Below the pieces are notes generated by a model. It was given only the letters and a program-made list of their open reading frames with translations. It was not told the origin of the DNA and ran no database searches. DNA of 64,000 nt from Scedosporium boydii (lineage: Eukaryota; Ascomycota; Sordariomycetes; Microascales; Microascaceae), in contig NJFT01000097.1 of NCBI GenBank assembly GCA_002221725.1, positions 62,001-126,000 on the forward strand, given 5' to 3'. Below are positions 46,476 through 60,070 of the stretch, in pieces. A program made the translations under genes and the position numbers. The first letter of the stretch is position 1. Each line of letters starts with the position of its first letter.

Positions 46476-49400
46476 ACTGGCTCCTGGCTGCTGGCTGCTC
46501 CTGCCCTTTTTCTTGGGTCAAGGTACGAAGTAGTGTACGGCACCACCGACGAGAGCAGGAGCACCGGCAGCAGCAGCAGGAGCGGGAGGGTATGACTTGT
46601 GATGCATCAAATATACCTGAATACCTGCAGGATGAGCCAGAGTACATCGGCATGCGTGGAGAAGAAGAAGACGTTTGTTGCTCGTCGCTGAGGGTTCTTT
46701 CATTGTTAAGAGGGTCTTCTGGAGATGGAGCGCATTACGAAGTACCTCCACTACATACGAAGTACGAGCAATAAAAATGGCGGTTTGTTGCCTTTGGTGA
46801 CCCCACCGATGGATCTCAATGCTGTCCGTGGCTCCCGAGAGATGGTGCAGGTAAATTGACCCTGTGTCCTGCGAAAGCGTTATGGACTTATAGGTACTAC
46901 TACAATATAGTCATCCAGTCTGGCTTGATGCCCTTGATCTGTACACCGCACTGCAGACATATCGGCGCCACTAGTGGTCCCAGGGCAACGCTACACAGCC
47001 CCCGATACCCCCATTAGAACGAATGTTGTCTCAGGAGAGACATGGTCTGGTCAATGCAATGGATCCGGGAGTTGTTGTTCAGACACAACAGAGAATGATG
47101 TTTTTCAAATGTCATAATAGTGGTCCAACGGGCACAGAGAAAGAGTGTTGGTCGAGACTGGAGATGCGACAAGACTCCTGACATGTCGAGGCCGCTGCTA
47201 TCTAGAGTCGGGTACACTAAGCCAAACCCCCGAAGTACTCTTCCAGCTAACTGAAGTGCAGTATACAAGTACCCACACATTCAGTCGATCACGGAAGAAG
47301 ATATGTTAGATTATATTGACTGCAGGCGCAACCCTTCTGAACCGTCAGCGCAAGGCATCACATGCTCTCATACCTGCAACTTCCTTCCCGATTTCAAAGT
47401 TCAGCCGCAACAAGGAAAACGGCATCTCCTTGTCCCACGAAGCTGTCCCGTCTCTCGTATCTTCGGGGTTGTCCTGCAAGTGAAACAATGATTCTGAATC
47501 CCGCCCAATCCGCATGCGCAAAACTCATCGAGTGTCTTCGGTGCCGACGAAGGACCCTGGATCCCAACGTGCTGGCTCCCCACCGAGATGGCGAATGAGG
47601 AAACTTAACACCCTCCGAAGTATTCACGGATTGATACAGCCTCTGCGAGTAGCGTGCAGTCGAGTCCTGCGCAACAGCACATTCTTGGCTCATCCTGCCA
47701 AACGCGGAATAGTCCGTCCCGTGAATTCGAGCCAAGGCGCCCGTTCCGTCATGGAGGGGAAGAAGCTCCTGTTTATCATCTGAAGAGTGTTTCCCAAACC
47801 GCCCTCCGAGATCTTATCCCTCCGCGAACGCAACCGTCCCGAGCTCGAAGCCTCGAAGCGACGCATCACGTAGGCGCCACGATACGAAGGAAAAAGGAGA
47901 AATAAAAGAAATAAATAAGGAAATAAAAGGCCCGGAGAATGCCCCCGAGAAAAGGAGAGCAGGGAATAGTTGCGCACCAACAAAGGCACCCTATTGATCC
48001 CAACTCGGCCCATGGCGCCCAAGCCCATCCCATCTAGGCTTAGACGGCAGCCACCATTGATTCTTCCCATCTCCCTCGCCTCCCCCGCCCCAACGAGGCT
48101 GGCTCAACATGCAGGCCGAGAACGCTCACAGGATTTTGGACGGTAGCATTCTCTTTTTGAGCTATTAAGCTTAACTCTATTTAATCCCGCAGCCCAGTCG
48201 GTGTGGGATCCAGTGTATCTTCTCCTTCTCGAGGGGTCCTGTCTGCGAACTCTGTATTATGGGGAGTTCCCTTCGTACTACTGGTAACTACAGGCCTACA
48301 AAATAAGATGGTGATGGTCACGATAATATTAGGCCCATGCTTTCTAGTTTAGCAGTGGTCATTTTATTGATGATCGGATCTTTGCCCTTGGCACACCTAG
48401 GTTCATCTAACTAATTCTAGTGAAGGGCATCCGCCTCACCGGAGCGCAATGTCCGGGCATGGCACTTGTAGTTTAGAAGCACGCCGCAAATTGGCAACAT
48501 CTTGTAATGCTCTGAACCGCTAACATCCACCGTCATCCTGTGTACGAAGTAAGTTCCGGGGAATACAATCGGAAGAATCCGTAGGTCTCCATCTTAGTGG
48601 AAAGGGAAAGAGGAAATAACGAAAGAGAATAATAACATCCTCAATCACAGCTTCTCGGCCGAAGCACCGCTCTATTCTCGTTATTCTCCGATGCAAGAAT
48701 GCGGGGAGAACATATCAAATCCCATCAAAGGTGTTTTAGCCCGCCATCCCTCCGCTCGCATCTATCGAATGTTCTCTATTTTTCCATGCTTCTCGCCTTG
48801 CTCGGGCAGTTGAATGGACGGTTGAATTTTGTGATGTGCGGCCTTGTTTTGGATGTCGATCTTTGATTTCTTAGAGACAATTGTCTTCTCTTAGGCAATA
48901 CCTATCAACACGACCAAGCTAAAGTGTCGAAGAAGAATAACAAAATAACAAACCCCCACTTCGTAAAGATAAAAGCCAACGAAACACCCACACCCTCGAG
49001 AGTGACACTCTCAGACCCTATCGTTTCTGCACTTGTTTGACCCATAATCTTGGTGATACCCTCAAATATCCCAACTCCCACCGGCCCCACGCCGGCCCCA
49101 CGCACCTCTTTCCTCCCCCCGACGATCCCACGTTTCGGACCTCCTACACTAAAACGATATCCTCCCATCTCCCCAGTTCGGAGAAAAGTTGAGGAAGGGA
49201 ACCCTCATCTTGGCCTTTTTGCTGGAAAGTGCCGAAATGGGGGATCGAATGGGTTCCCGTTTTCCTCGTCTTGCTGTCTTGGTGGATCCTTGCCCGTGGT
49301 CTAGACCCGCTGGCTCGAGTGCAGCATTTTGTTTCGGAGTGGGTGTGGGATGCTGAGGTGGTTTGTAATAGCTCTGGTTTCGGTGTAGACTTCCCCCTTG

Positions 49401-50336
49401 TCAGTCGGCGCCTGTGTCTGTCTCTTGGTGCCGACGAAGGCTTGATGGATCTGGCCGTCTTTGCGGATCTTCTTACGTTGAACGCACCGACTCACACCTC
49501 CCATCATCACATCAATCAGTAGAACCCCCACCGAATCACATCCCAGACACAGAACAGCACCTCGTTTGAACTCGTCTAATAGATATTTCATAAGAAGTCT
49601 TCGCTAGATACATGGATATACTCAAGCCCCGCAAAGAACGCCCTCGAACAGATCCCGCCTCATCTCAGCCCCCTTCCACAATATCTACCCCGTTGCTCCA
49701 AAGGCGTCTCCCGGTGCTCTTCTTTATATGACAAGTTTTATTTTTACTTCTTTCATTCTTCCTCTCTCCGAGGCAACTACCTGCCGCACTCCCTCCGTTA
49801 CTAGGAAATCCCCCCGCAGGAAACCCTAGTGCTGGGCCCCAAGACTCCGTTTCCATCCCGTCAACACTGTCCCCACTGGAATAATAGAAAAGGCAATTAG
49901 GCTCTTCAAGAGCCTAGCAGTCTTCCGTCGTCCCCAGACCTTCGAAAAAGAAAATAGGAAAGAAAGAAGAGTAACCATTGTTTGCTGTCGGATATATACT
50001 GTTATGCGCACAAGGGGGGATTTGTATAGCGAACCTCGAGAAGAGGCCCATCTTAATGCAAGACGATAAAATCAAAACGTAAAAAGAGAAACGAGCCAAG
50101 GGAGGAAAAAGATAAATGACTATATAATATCGCACCAAGAAGAGAAGAGTAACATTGTGATCGGAATCCCAGCTTCTCCGGTACTGCTTCGTAATTCTCG
50201 TGGTGGGTGGGAATCCAAGGACAAAATGAGAGGTTCAAGAGACGTGCCACGAAGACACGGTAGGACGGACGATAACGAGACACACGAAGCTGGAGACCGG
50301 TAGGTGACGCCGGGTCGGGTTTGCCTTTTCTGGCGT
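45541..50336. other. 4.8-kb gene-free region between the membrane protein and NoxB
   Basis: No frame here reads as a recognisable protein. The first few hundred bases should be the membrane protein promoter; the last part holds the NoxB 3' flank. It carries five exact TACTTCGTA/TACGAAGTA sites (46233, 46524, 46736, 46756, 48543), a CTG repeat, and A-rich stretches near 47890-47930 and 48600-48630. No RNA gene seen. Confidence 0.55.
46447..46475. repeat. (CTG)9 trinucleotide repeat
   Basis: Nine perfect CTG units plus CT, followed by degenerate CTG-containing sequence to about 46503. Not within a credible coding frame. Confidence 0.9.
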
Positions 50337-52258
50337 CTAAAAGTTTTCCTTGCCCCAAACAAAAGAGAATCTAAAGTCACAGTTAGTTGTCATGCACCAT
50401 GAAGGGCGAGGAAATTTCCCAAGCTCGGAGTACTTACCCAGGCTCGCTGTACTTGTTGCAGAAAATATGCAGCACGCTTCCCAAGCCCTTGGGGCCGCAG
50501 AAGAAGACACCAGCCTCAGCAGGCGAGTGCAGCTTGCGGATGCCCCTGAAGATCATGTCCCAGTTAGGCCTTCCAAAGTTGGTGGGCGATCGGAGACCAG
50601 TAATCGTGTCCTTGTCGGCGTTGGCGTCGTTAATCATGATATTCGTGGCGTCGTCCGCCTTGATCTTGGCCGTGAGGTACGTATGGATCTCGATCCTGTT
50701 GTCGACGTCCTGTGCCTCGATGGCGAGCAAGAGAGACCTGAACCACTCGAATGATCCGAAGTCTCGGCAGATCCAGAAGAAGTAGACCTTACTGAGCCGG
50801 GTCCGCTTCTTAGGGTAGTTCATGCGGTACCAGATCGACTTGAGGATGGACGCGAAAGGAGTGACACCGATACCTGCACCGACGAGGACCGAAATCTCGT
50901 ACTTGAACACGTCCTCGGAGGCCGAACCGAAAGGCCCATCAACGTAGACTCGGGGAAGAACTCGTCGGAGCGCGGGGTCGACGTCGGAGTTCCCGCCGTC
51001 GACGCCAACAACTTGGCTGGTGTCCTTCTTATCGCCGCCACCACCCCTCTTTTCAAACTCGCAACCGAGAGTCTGGGCGAGAGTCCTGGTGAAGTCACCG
51101 ACAATACGCATGTGGATCGAAATGTAGTCCTCCTCGGGAGCGCTGGTGAGCGTGAAGGGATGGTACTGCCACAGAGATACGGCGGGGCAGCACAGGAAGA
51201 TGTACTGGCCAGCACGGGTCTTGGTGTGCTCCTTCTTGATCTGGATCTCACAGACATTGCTGGGGTGCTGGATGACCTTGGAAATATACGTCTTGTGCTT
51301 GCCCCTGACCTCGCGGGCAATTCGCTCGGCAAGATAGGCGAAGCCTCCGTACATCCAGTACTGCCAGAAGACTCCGACGGCCGAGGCTCCGGTGGCGGTA
51401 CAGAAAGGAGCGAAATCGGGTTGGATCATGCAGAAGGCACCGTGGATGGACCAGAAGAAGAAGAAAATGATAAACATGTGGTGGGTGTACCAGAATCGCT
51501 CGTAGTTGGCGCGGCGCGGCTTCTCCACAGACGTGAAGACCATGCCCATGAGGGCAACCAACATGACGTATCCAGTCCAGCCGGGACCGGAGACGAGGTT
51601 AGCAACCAAGAAACCGTAGACGCCGAGGTTGTTCTGGGCGGCAGCTTGGCCCAAGTTGTTCCAATGGGCGATGGTGTGCACCCACGACCAGAAAACGATG
51701 GACCAGGCGGTGACCTTGTGGAAAGTGATGTTCTTGTCGAACTGGATGATGCCGTTGAGCGGCGTCTGACGTGCAAGAGAGATGAGCGTCCTGCACACGG
51801 GGAAGAGGACGAGAGCAACATCCAGATGCAGCACGAGGGCGGCGGACCGAGCAATCATGAATGTCGGGCCGAATGTGTCTCGCGCTATTTGCAAGTTGTC
51901 CTTGACGCCGTAGTTGACGAAGGCAAAGGCGAAGACTAACATGTGGAGGAGCGCGAAAACAAAGACGAATCTGTGCCAGGGTTGTCAGTGTAAATGCTCG
52001 TCCCCACGAGAGCACTCCATCTCCTCCATTGCTCCTTAAAAAAAGGAGGATCCTCGGAGCAATCCAGCACGCAAGGGGAGGGAATAAAACCTACACTCTC
52101 CTGTAACCTTCGTTCACCATCCACCTATCAAACTTTTCTTTCGCCGACAATTCCTTCTGCCTCTCCTGGGTCATCTCACCCGACAACAGCATCCGCGTTA
52201 AGGGCGTCCATCGTGACCGTTCTGACTGGCCCTTGTAGTCCTGACTGTAGAAGTCCAT
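50337..52258 (-). CDS. noxB: Superoxide-generating NADPH oxidase, NoxB/Nox2 type
   Basis: Three exons, complement(join(50337..50370, 50438..51970, 52095..52258)), give 576 residues. Introns use GTAGGT and GTAAGT donors; the 34-nt last exon supplies the conserved ending FVWGKENF. The N-terminus MDFYSQDYKGQSERSRWTPL is cytosolic. A six-helix ferric-reductase core carries heme-ligand histidines at 139 and 153 (H-x13-H) and 218 and 231 (H-x12-H). HPFT at 325-328 binds FAD; GAGIGVTP at 419-426 and CGPKG at 546-550 bind NADPH. The enzyme passes electrons from NADPH across the membrane to oxygen, making superoxide. Assignment to NoxB rather than NoxA rests on the C-terminus and the RSPTNFGRPNWDMIFRGIRK segment, recalled from the families. 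NoxB works with NoxR/Rac, and in appressorium or ascospore germination with tetraspanin Pls1. No EF-hand is present, so it is not NoxC. Confidence 0.95.
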
Positions 52259-55200
52259 CTTAGGCTACCAGGTTGGTTTAATGTCGACCAAATTTGCTAT
52301 CGCCAGTTGATATCGAATGCGTCGAATATTCTTTCTCCCCTTGGATCCTGTCCTGTTATCTCGCTCTCGAATCCCCAACGTCTCTCAACCGAATGTCTAT
52401 CGGGTATCCAACCAATTGTATATTAAAAGTCCGCAAGCCAGTGCTGAGAGTCGAAACAAAGAAAAATAAAGAACGGAACGCGTTATTCAGAGCCTGCTGA
52501 AGGGGCAAAGCGAAGAATTCATCGAGAAGAGGCGAAGGGTCGAAATGGAGCAAATGTTTCCGCCTCCCTCGAGAATCTTTTGTTCTCTCTCCTCCGCTCC
52601 TCGTTTCGCCGGGCAAGATCGGATTCCTGTTCTCGACGTCGAATTAACTGTAAAGTGGGCAGAAAACACCCGCTTGTTAGCCTGCACCGTCTCGCCTTCG
52701 GACAGCGACAGAGACAGAAATGGACACAGCAAACAATGGAGGACGAAGAAGAACAAGAAACAAGAAAAGAAAAGAAAAGAGGTTGGAAAAGAAGAGAATT
52801 GGTGTAGGTACGCAGCCCGTGGGTTGGGAGAGAGGGGAGAAAGGAGAAAGGGAGAGTGTGGTGGGAAGGGAAGGAGATTTTGGTACAAACTGGCAAAGAG
52901 CCGGACCTGCCAAGATGTATGAGTGTGAATCCTGGGAAGATCATACCTTTGCTCAAATGCCCACTGTATTCGGAGGTCGAGATGTGGGAGAGGGGTGGAT
53001 CAAGTGTACCAGAATCGGGGCCAAGAGATAATGCGGGCCTAGCGAAGCGGCGTACCTCGATCGGGGCATGAGCAAGGGGTAAGGCGAACAGAACAGCGGC
53101 AAATGTATGGGGATCCGGGGTCCTGAGACGAGCGGCGGGTACTTGGACGCCCTAACAGACTCTACAAGTCTCAGATTCCGTTCAGAGGCTCTCGTAAAGT
53201 GGGCTAGGGGGGGTCTATTCAGGCTTTCTGCCTGGGGGGCGTAACAGCGCACAGTCAGTGTCGGGGGGTTCTGGGAGATCAAAGGATGGTCTGGCGATGT
53301 ACCAATGCTACGGCCTGCCCAGCCAAGAGTGACTTGTAACCCCTTGCAGAAGTTGTATCGTCAGAGCAGGGTGGAGCTTGACAATGGGCGACTGGGATCT
53401 TCGCCTCCAATTCTCAGTCCAAACAATTGAACACTTGAACCAGAGAGACCCATCTTCGATCGAGGTCTGGACCTCTCGATGTTTCGCTGACTATCGAGTT
53501 GCGTGGAAGGGGACTGCGACGAGGGCCATTCTTAGTGTTACACGGACGAAGCTGCGAGGGAGGTGACTGAGAGGCGTGTGGGAGCCCGATTTGCCGTCCC
53601 TTCTCTCAAGATCAGTCCATGATCGCAGCCATTGGCCTGCGAACCAACCTTGAATGGGCCCACGTCGAAACAGTTGACGCCGAGGAGAATGGAGGCGTCG
53701 TGGTTTTGTCGAAGCTACTGGACAGCCATTGACTATTCTTAAACTCGTAACACCCCCCTCGCTCGATTGGGATATTTCATCCCCAGCGCTGAAGTTCAAA
53801 AGGTGACTCTACTTTCTCTTGCAACATCCAGGGAATAAAGAGTTCCTTCCTGTTCTTGATTCTTCATCGGCATCACGCCCACGTTGAAGACGAAGTCGCG
53901 ACCCACAGGCACTATTTTCAGGGGCTAAGCAGTGCTAAAGAGCAAGTGCCGCTCGCTCCCAGTGGGTCGAGGCTCCACAGTCACAAGCCAAAATGCTTCC
54001 ATCTGGTGGTTGCTTCAGAGTCTCACCTTCCATCCACGCCAATTGATGGTGGAAAGAGTAGGGACTTCCATGGCAATATGAATGGCTAGATTACACGATG
54101 CTTTTTCGTCCGTCAGGGCACGATTTTCTCCCTCGGTCTGCAAGGGATCTGGAAGGACAAACAAGCTCCAATCCAGACAGCGAAAGTATTGATCGCTGGG
54201 TAAATTCACTGGAGAATTTCCGCCTGCAAATCTCTAAATCTGGCCTTGGCGCCGGGGTCGCTTCCAAGGCGCTGATTGGCTGGTTACGCCGGGGGGCAAC
54301 TGTCGGAACCAGCCTATGTGCGTCACAGACTGTTTCGTCAGGGGTTCTGATACAGGTCTGAGGGACGGATCCACTCCATCCTCAATTCATCAACTCAAGT
54401 CGGGCAACATTCGGTTGGCGAGTGCATGACGAACAGAGAGCTCAGAGCTGTTCTTTCGATTACTAAATCAGTGGCTCCCGAGCATCTTGATATGGGGAAG
54501 ATATGATAATCTTTGATCGAATACGACGGGCAGGACACGCACACCTTTACTGATGCACCCATCATGGTGATTGTTCAGTCGCATCGCGACTTTGCTTGGT
54601 TCTGTCCCATCGAACTGAACTGCAACCACGATCCACTTCCATCCACCTCCTTGCTTTGAGCGCTTTGGCTCTCCACGCCCCATCGTTCGCAAACCCAACC
54701 TTTCCTGTCCTGCAAATATCTTGCCATTTCTTCGTCCCTTGCCTGCTTGAGACCAGAGCTCCCTGAGAGGTGGCAGCACAAGATGCCGACTTTCCACGAT
54801 CAAGAAAAAAAGAAAGAAACCCTCACTGGCTATGGGCCATCTTCTACGTAGAGTCAAGTCCAACTAAAACCGATTCAGATTCAAACCATCTCAAGCATTC
54901 GGCCTCCCACTGCGGGAAACCGATCGCCCTCGCAGCTCGCCCTCGACCCTCCCAAGCAACCATCCCCTCTGTGACCCTCCCCAACATGCCAGTACTTGCA
55001 CACTTTGACTGCAATCAGTCCCCCCCCACCCCCTTTCTCCTCCCCCTGTGACGATCAGAGTGTGCAGAGAAGCAACGTCAGTGCATTCCCTCCTTAAAAT
55101 AGATCCACCTCTCCGTAACGGGAAAAAAAAACACGAAGGGGAGCAGTCGTCGTTGCCTTTGGCGCCGCCCCTTGCGTTCTCTCCGTCCTACGGCATGTTT

Positions 55201-56712
55201 ACGCGAGGATTACCTCTTGCTTCCACTTCCTACTTTCACCGCGGAGAAGTTCCTTTTGGCTCATGTGACTAGTCAACCCGATCAATGCCTTCCTGCAGCC
55301 GTAACAGGAAAGATTAGGCCTCTCCCTAGTTCTGGACTCGTTTCTGCTGGTCGCGAGGTATTCCTGCCTCATTGTCGGTGAACATCCCCCGATTGCTTAT
55401 TCATCGACGGAGGCCGGATTTCGCTAAAAGGATGCCCCCGTTGCCGCTTCCGATAATTGAGATCCGTCCGCATTATTGAATTTTCGGGACAATCTCAGCA
55501 CGTGATGACATCATCACCACCCATCACCACATCATCGAGCAGTTCGGATCGCTCGCCATGCCATGTGCGGCCCTTTTAATGTTACAACTTGGTATCTTCA
55601 TGATGGAAAATACGGTATTGGCAATCAATGCATGCTATCCAATTTCAAGGTGATTTTAGAGTAGATTTCGATATAAAGGCTGTAATTGTAGTACACAGTC
55701 AGCCTTGTCACTTTGCTCCCAAGCCACAAAGGTACCCTCGCGGCCAGCCCGGTGGCGGATCGAATATTGCCTCCATCGCCTTCCCACTGAGTCACAGGCG
55801 CCGATATTGTAAAGAAGGCGGCCAAGGAGAATGGTGGCGTCTCTCACGAAGACAAATCCGAAGGGAGAGAGAATACGCCATGCCGCTGAGAGACGAAACG
55901 CTGTCTTCAGTGTAAGACTGAGACCATCAGCCTTGAGGACGGCATCGCGAACGTCGCTATGTTGGATCTACAGGGAAGATTTTCTTCCTCCCCAGGGAAC
56001 CAAGAGTATCACGAGACACATATCTCGAGCAAGTAAAAAGTCACCACGTAAAATATGTCATTCTGTTAAAAAAACGATATGTTCCGATTGTAGGAGTAGA
56101 GCAAAACGACGACTTGACTCCGCGATCCATACCCATCCGGCCAGAAGAGCATGAAGACAAAAAGAAAAGCCAACAAAGAATGCGCTGTAATGCGGTGCAA
56201 TCTGCCAAAAAGAGACAAAAGGAAAAAACGGAGAAAGGAGAGGAAAGAAGAAATCAAAGGGATAGCCGTCGGGTTAGCCCCCCAGATCGCGATGTCGTCT
56301 TTCCTTTCATTCCTCCTTTCGCGCTTCGCTCTATTTTTTCTTGCCTTTCCAGTTCTAGGCCCTCATTCCATCTCCTTTCAGTCTGGTATTTCCCTGCTCG
56401 CTCGAGGACATATTTGGCTGGTGAGTGGCAGACTACAAGTTTCCCATGCAGAGAGAAAAGGAAAAGAGACACAAGAACCTAGACAAACACGGAAACCGAG
56501 CAAGGGAAATAAAAACCAAACCAACAAAAGCAGAAGAAAACAACAAGGGAACCACCAAATCATGAATTTATGATGAGGCCAGAGAAAAAGAACCACGGCC
56601 AGGATAATTAGAATTTGCGCGTATTGCCCACCACCAACTATCTGCACCACCATCATCGTAATTCATCACTTGTACCACCACCATCACCGCCGTCCCCCAA
56701 CAACAGCCTTAA
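52259..56712. other. 4.5-kb region upstream of NoxB, no gene recognised
   Basis: Holds the NoxB promoter/leader (first 500-700 bases, pyrimidine- and purine-rich tracts around 52540-52860) and the UBC4 3' flank. Many frames of up to 145 codons are open on both strands, but none shows a domain. It has none of the TACTTCGTA sites found elsewhere. Confidence 0.55.
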
Positions 56713-57797
<1,085 letters not shown>

Positions 57798-60070
57798 TGT
57801 TGTTTGATGGATGAGGGGTATCTGAAAGGGCGGGAGAAGATGCCTGCTGTCGAACGGGATTTCGCAGATTCGTTAGCGGGTTTTTGGGCTTGTTGCCTTT
57901 TTTTCTCAGGGCGGGGTCAGCCGAAAGAAGACGCAAGTAGGAATGAAACGCCGAGAGAGAGAAAGAGAATGATAAATATTTTGGGTATCGAACAAGTCAA
58001 AAGAAAGGTCGTCGACAGCGTTTTATGGCTCTTTTTTTACGTACACAAGGAAATATGTCGGGGAGAAAGAGGATTCGAGTCGAGATTTGTAGTTGTTGTT
58101 CCAGGTGGGATCGGTCAAAAGTTAAGGGAGAAGAAGGTGGGGTGTTGCAGGAGCGGGAGGAAAATTTTGTACTTTCGTAGGGGTCGTCGAGGAAAATAGA
58201 AAATCCGAGCACTGTAAGGCGGAAAGTTCGGGCACGAACTGGTCAGCAATCGATAATGGCTTGGAAATGGATATAGGGCTGTGCTGTAAAAAGGGGGGAA
58301 GAGAGATGGTAGATGGATGATAGAGGGGAGACTGACAGAGGGAGGCGATATAATTACCTGAGGTTGCGAGGCACACGAGGTGGGAGTGGGAGGTGGGAGT
58401 GGGAGTTGGGAGCGGGAAGGGTTTGTATGGGTTAAGTCAAGTGGGTGGTTGATGTCACGAAAAAGGGATGGAAGAGAAATGGAGATTTGATGGAGGGAGA
58501 GAAATAGCGGGAAAGGAGTAGAAACGCCTGGCGATGGACAATGGAATGATGGCAACATTCAAATGGGAAATGGACAACACACTTTTGGCCAGGCCCAATA
58601 GAGCAACAACAACAAAGGTAGCGCTGGGGCGATTCACAGAAATTGAGGGGCATGGCGACTTGACGACGCTGGCTTGGACAACAACGAGAGGGAACATTGA
58701 ACAGTGAGGCGCTGACAAACTGCCCAGGCGGGGTGGTCGCTGGGCACTGAGGGGTACCATTGTACACTACAATCATACTAAGTACACTACTGTCGCCGCA
58801 CCAGCAGAGGGCAGGGCATCACCGCCAGCCATCCACTGATGTGCCCACTATTATGGCCGCCACCATGCAGTTATAGTGGTTAATCTCGGGCCTAGGCCGG
58901 CCAGCCAGTCGGGCCTTAGAGCCCACTACAAGCTAGATACCTGGGACATGTACGAAATACTTGCAACAATGTGGATGCGTCATTCCTGCCAACCATCATG
59001 CGTCTCGGTGGTCCCTGACACAGCGCCTGGCCGTTTTCGCTCCACTGGAGGCACAGCCCCAGACCGTCTTCATGCCAGTGGTTCCCAGCGCTGAAGCTCC
59101 ACTGAAGTCTTCAATCTCAATCTGGACAGAGGAGTCAACGACGTCACTCGCCTTCACGTGTACATTGGCGCTAACACAGCCCAAAGTTTTCCCCTCGTTT
59201 TACTGTTAAACTCACTTGAAATGGCATGTGCCAGTGACTTGCCGATTCATCATCATCACAATATTGAATGAATCACACCAGGCTCGCTTAAGGTGTTTCG
59301 CCCATTTCTCGAATCGATCCAGTTCCAGTCTGATCTGATGCAGTTCTTCCATTTCCCATTTCCGATAGGCTATGGATCAATAATCGCCCACGAGTCACTG
59401 CCACAGAACCTGGATCCGACATTCCCACTTCCGGCGCTTAAACATCATGCAGCCCATTTTCACACCTGCTTCTAAGCGCTGAATCAGATGCGCCGGAATT
59501 TTAGCAATGATTCGAATCCAATGCCTCTCAGCCTTACAACTCGAATGAAATTCGCCGGATCAAGTCCCAGATTGGGTTTCCCTGAGCCCATCGTCGAAAG
59601 ACAACGGTCGACCACTGAAGGTAACCCCCTTGCGACAACCACTCGAAAGAGCGCTTTTTAATGTTCCAGATGCCCATCCAGGTAAGGGCCGGCCGGGTCA
59701 TTTGTGGGGAATCGACAGAATCGACAGGACCGCAGATTGCCTCTCACCCAATGAGCGCGAGATGTGGCGGACGGGGTTGTCCGAGCGAACCAACGAGATG
59801 ACGTCGTCGAAAAGCCCTGGTTTCGACTTTTGGCTTTTCGGGACCACTGAGAGGGCCCGTCATGGTCACGATCAAAGTTTGTTACAGAGTTGAGCGGGTC
59901 GCTCGGCAATATGGGCCTTGCTTGATTTCTTGGTATGTCATTATCTACCCTATTAACATGTATTCAATGCGAACGTAAATAAATAGAGTTTTTCGGTATA
60001 TGTTTATAGAGATATGTTTTATCGGGCGAGATCTTGAAGTTGCCCGAGTTCGGAGGATGGCCGGTCGGTC
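57798..60070. other. Intergenic region between UBC4 and glutaryl-CoA dehydrogenase
   Basis: About 2.3 kb. The first 700 bases should contain the UBC4 promoter; on the minus strand this part is C/T-rich (58110-58560), a common fungal promoter feature. The rest holds the 3' end of the next gene. No further gene or repeat recognised. Confidence 0.55.

Noticed and set aside
51013..51939. 308-codon open frame antisense to NoxB
   Set aside because: It is the complement of a well-supported, G+C-rich third-position coding exon; the sense strand gives a complete NADPH oxidase.
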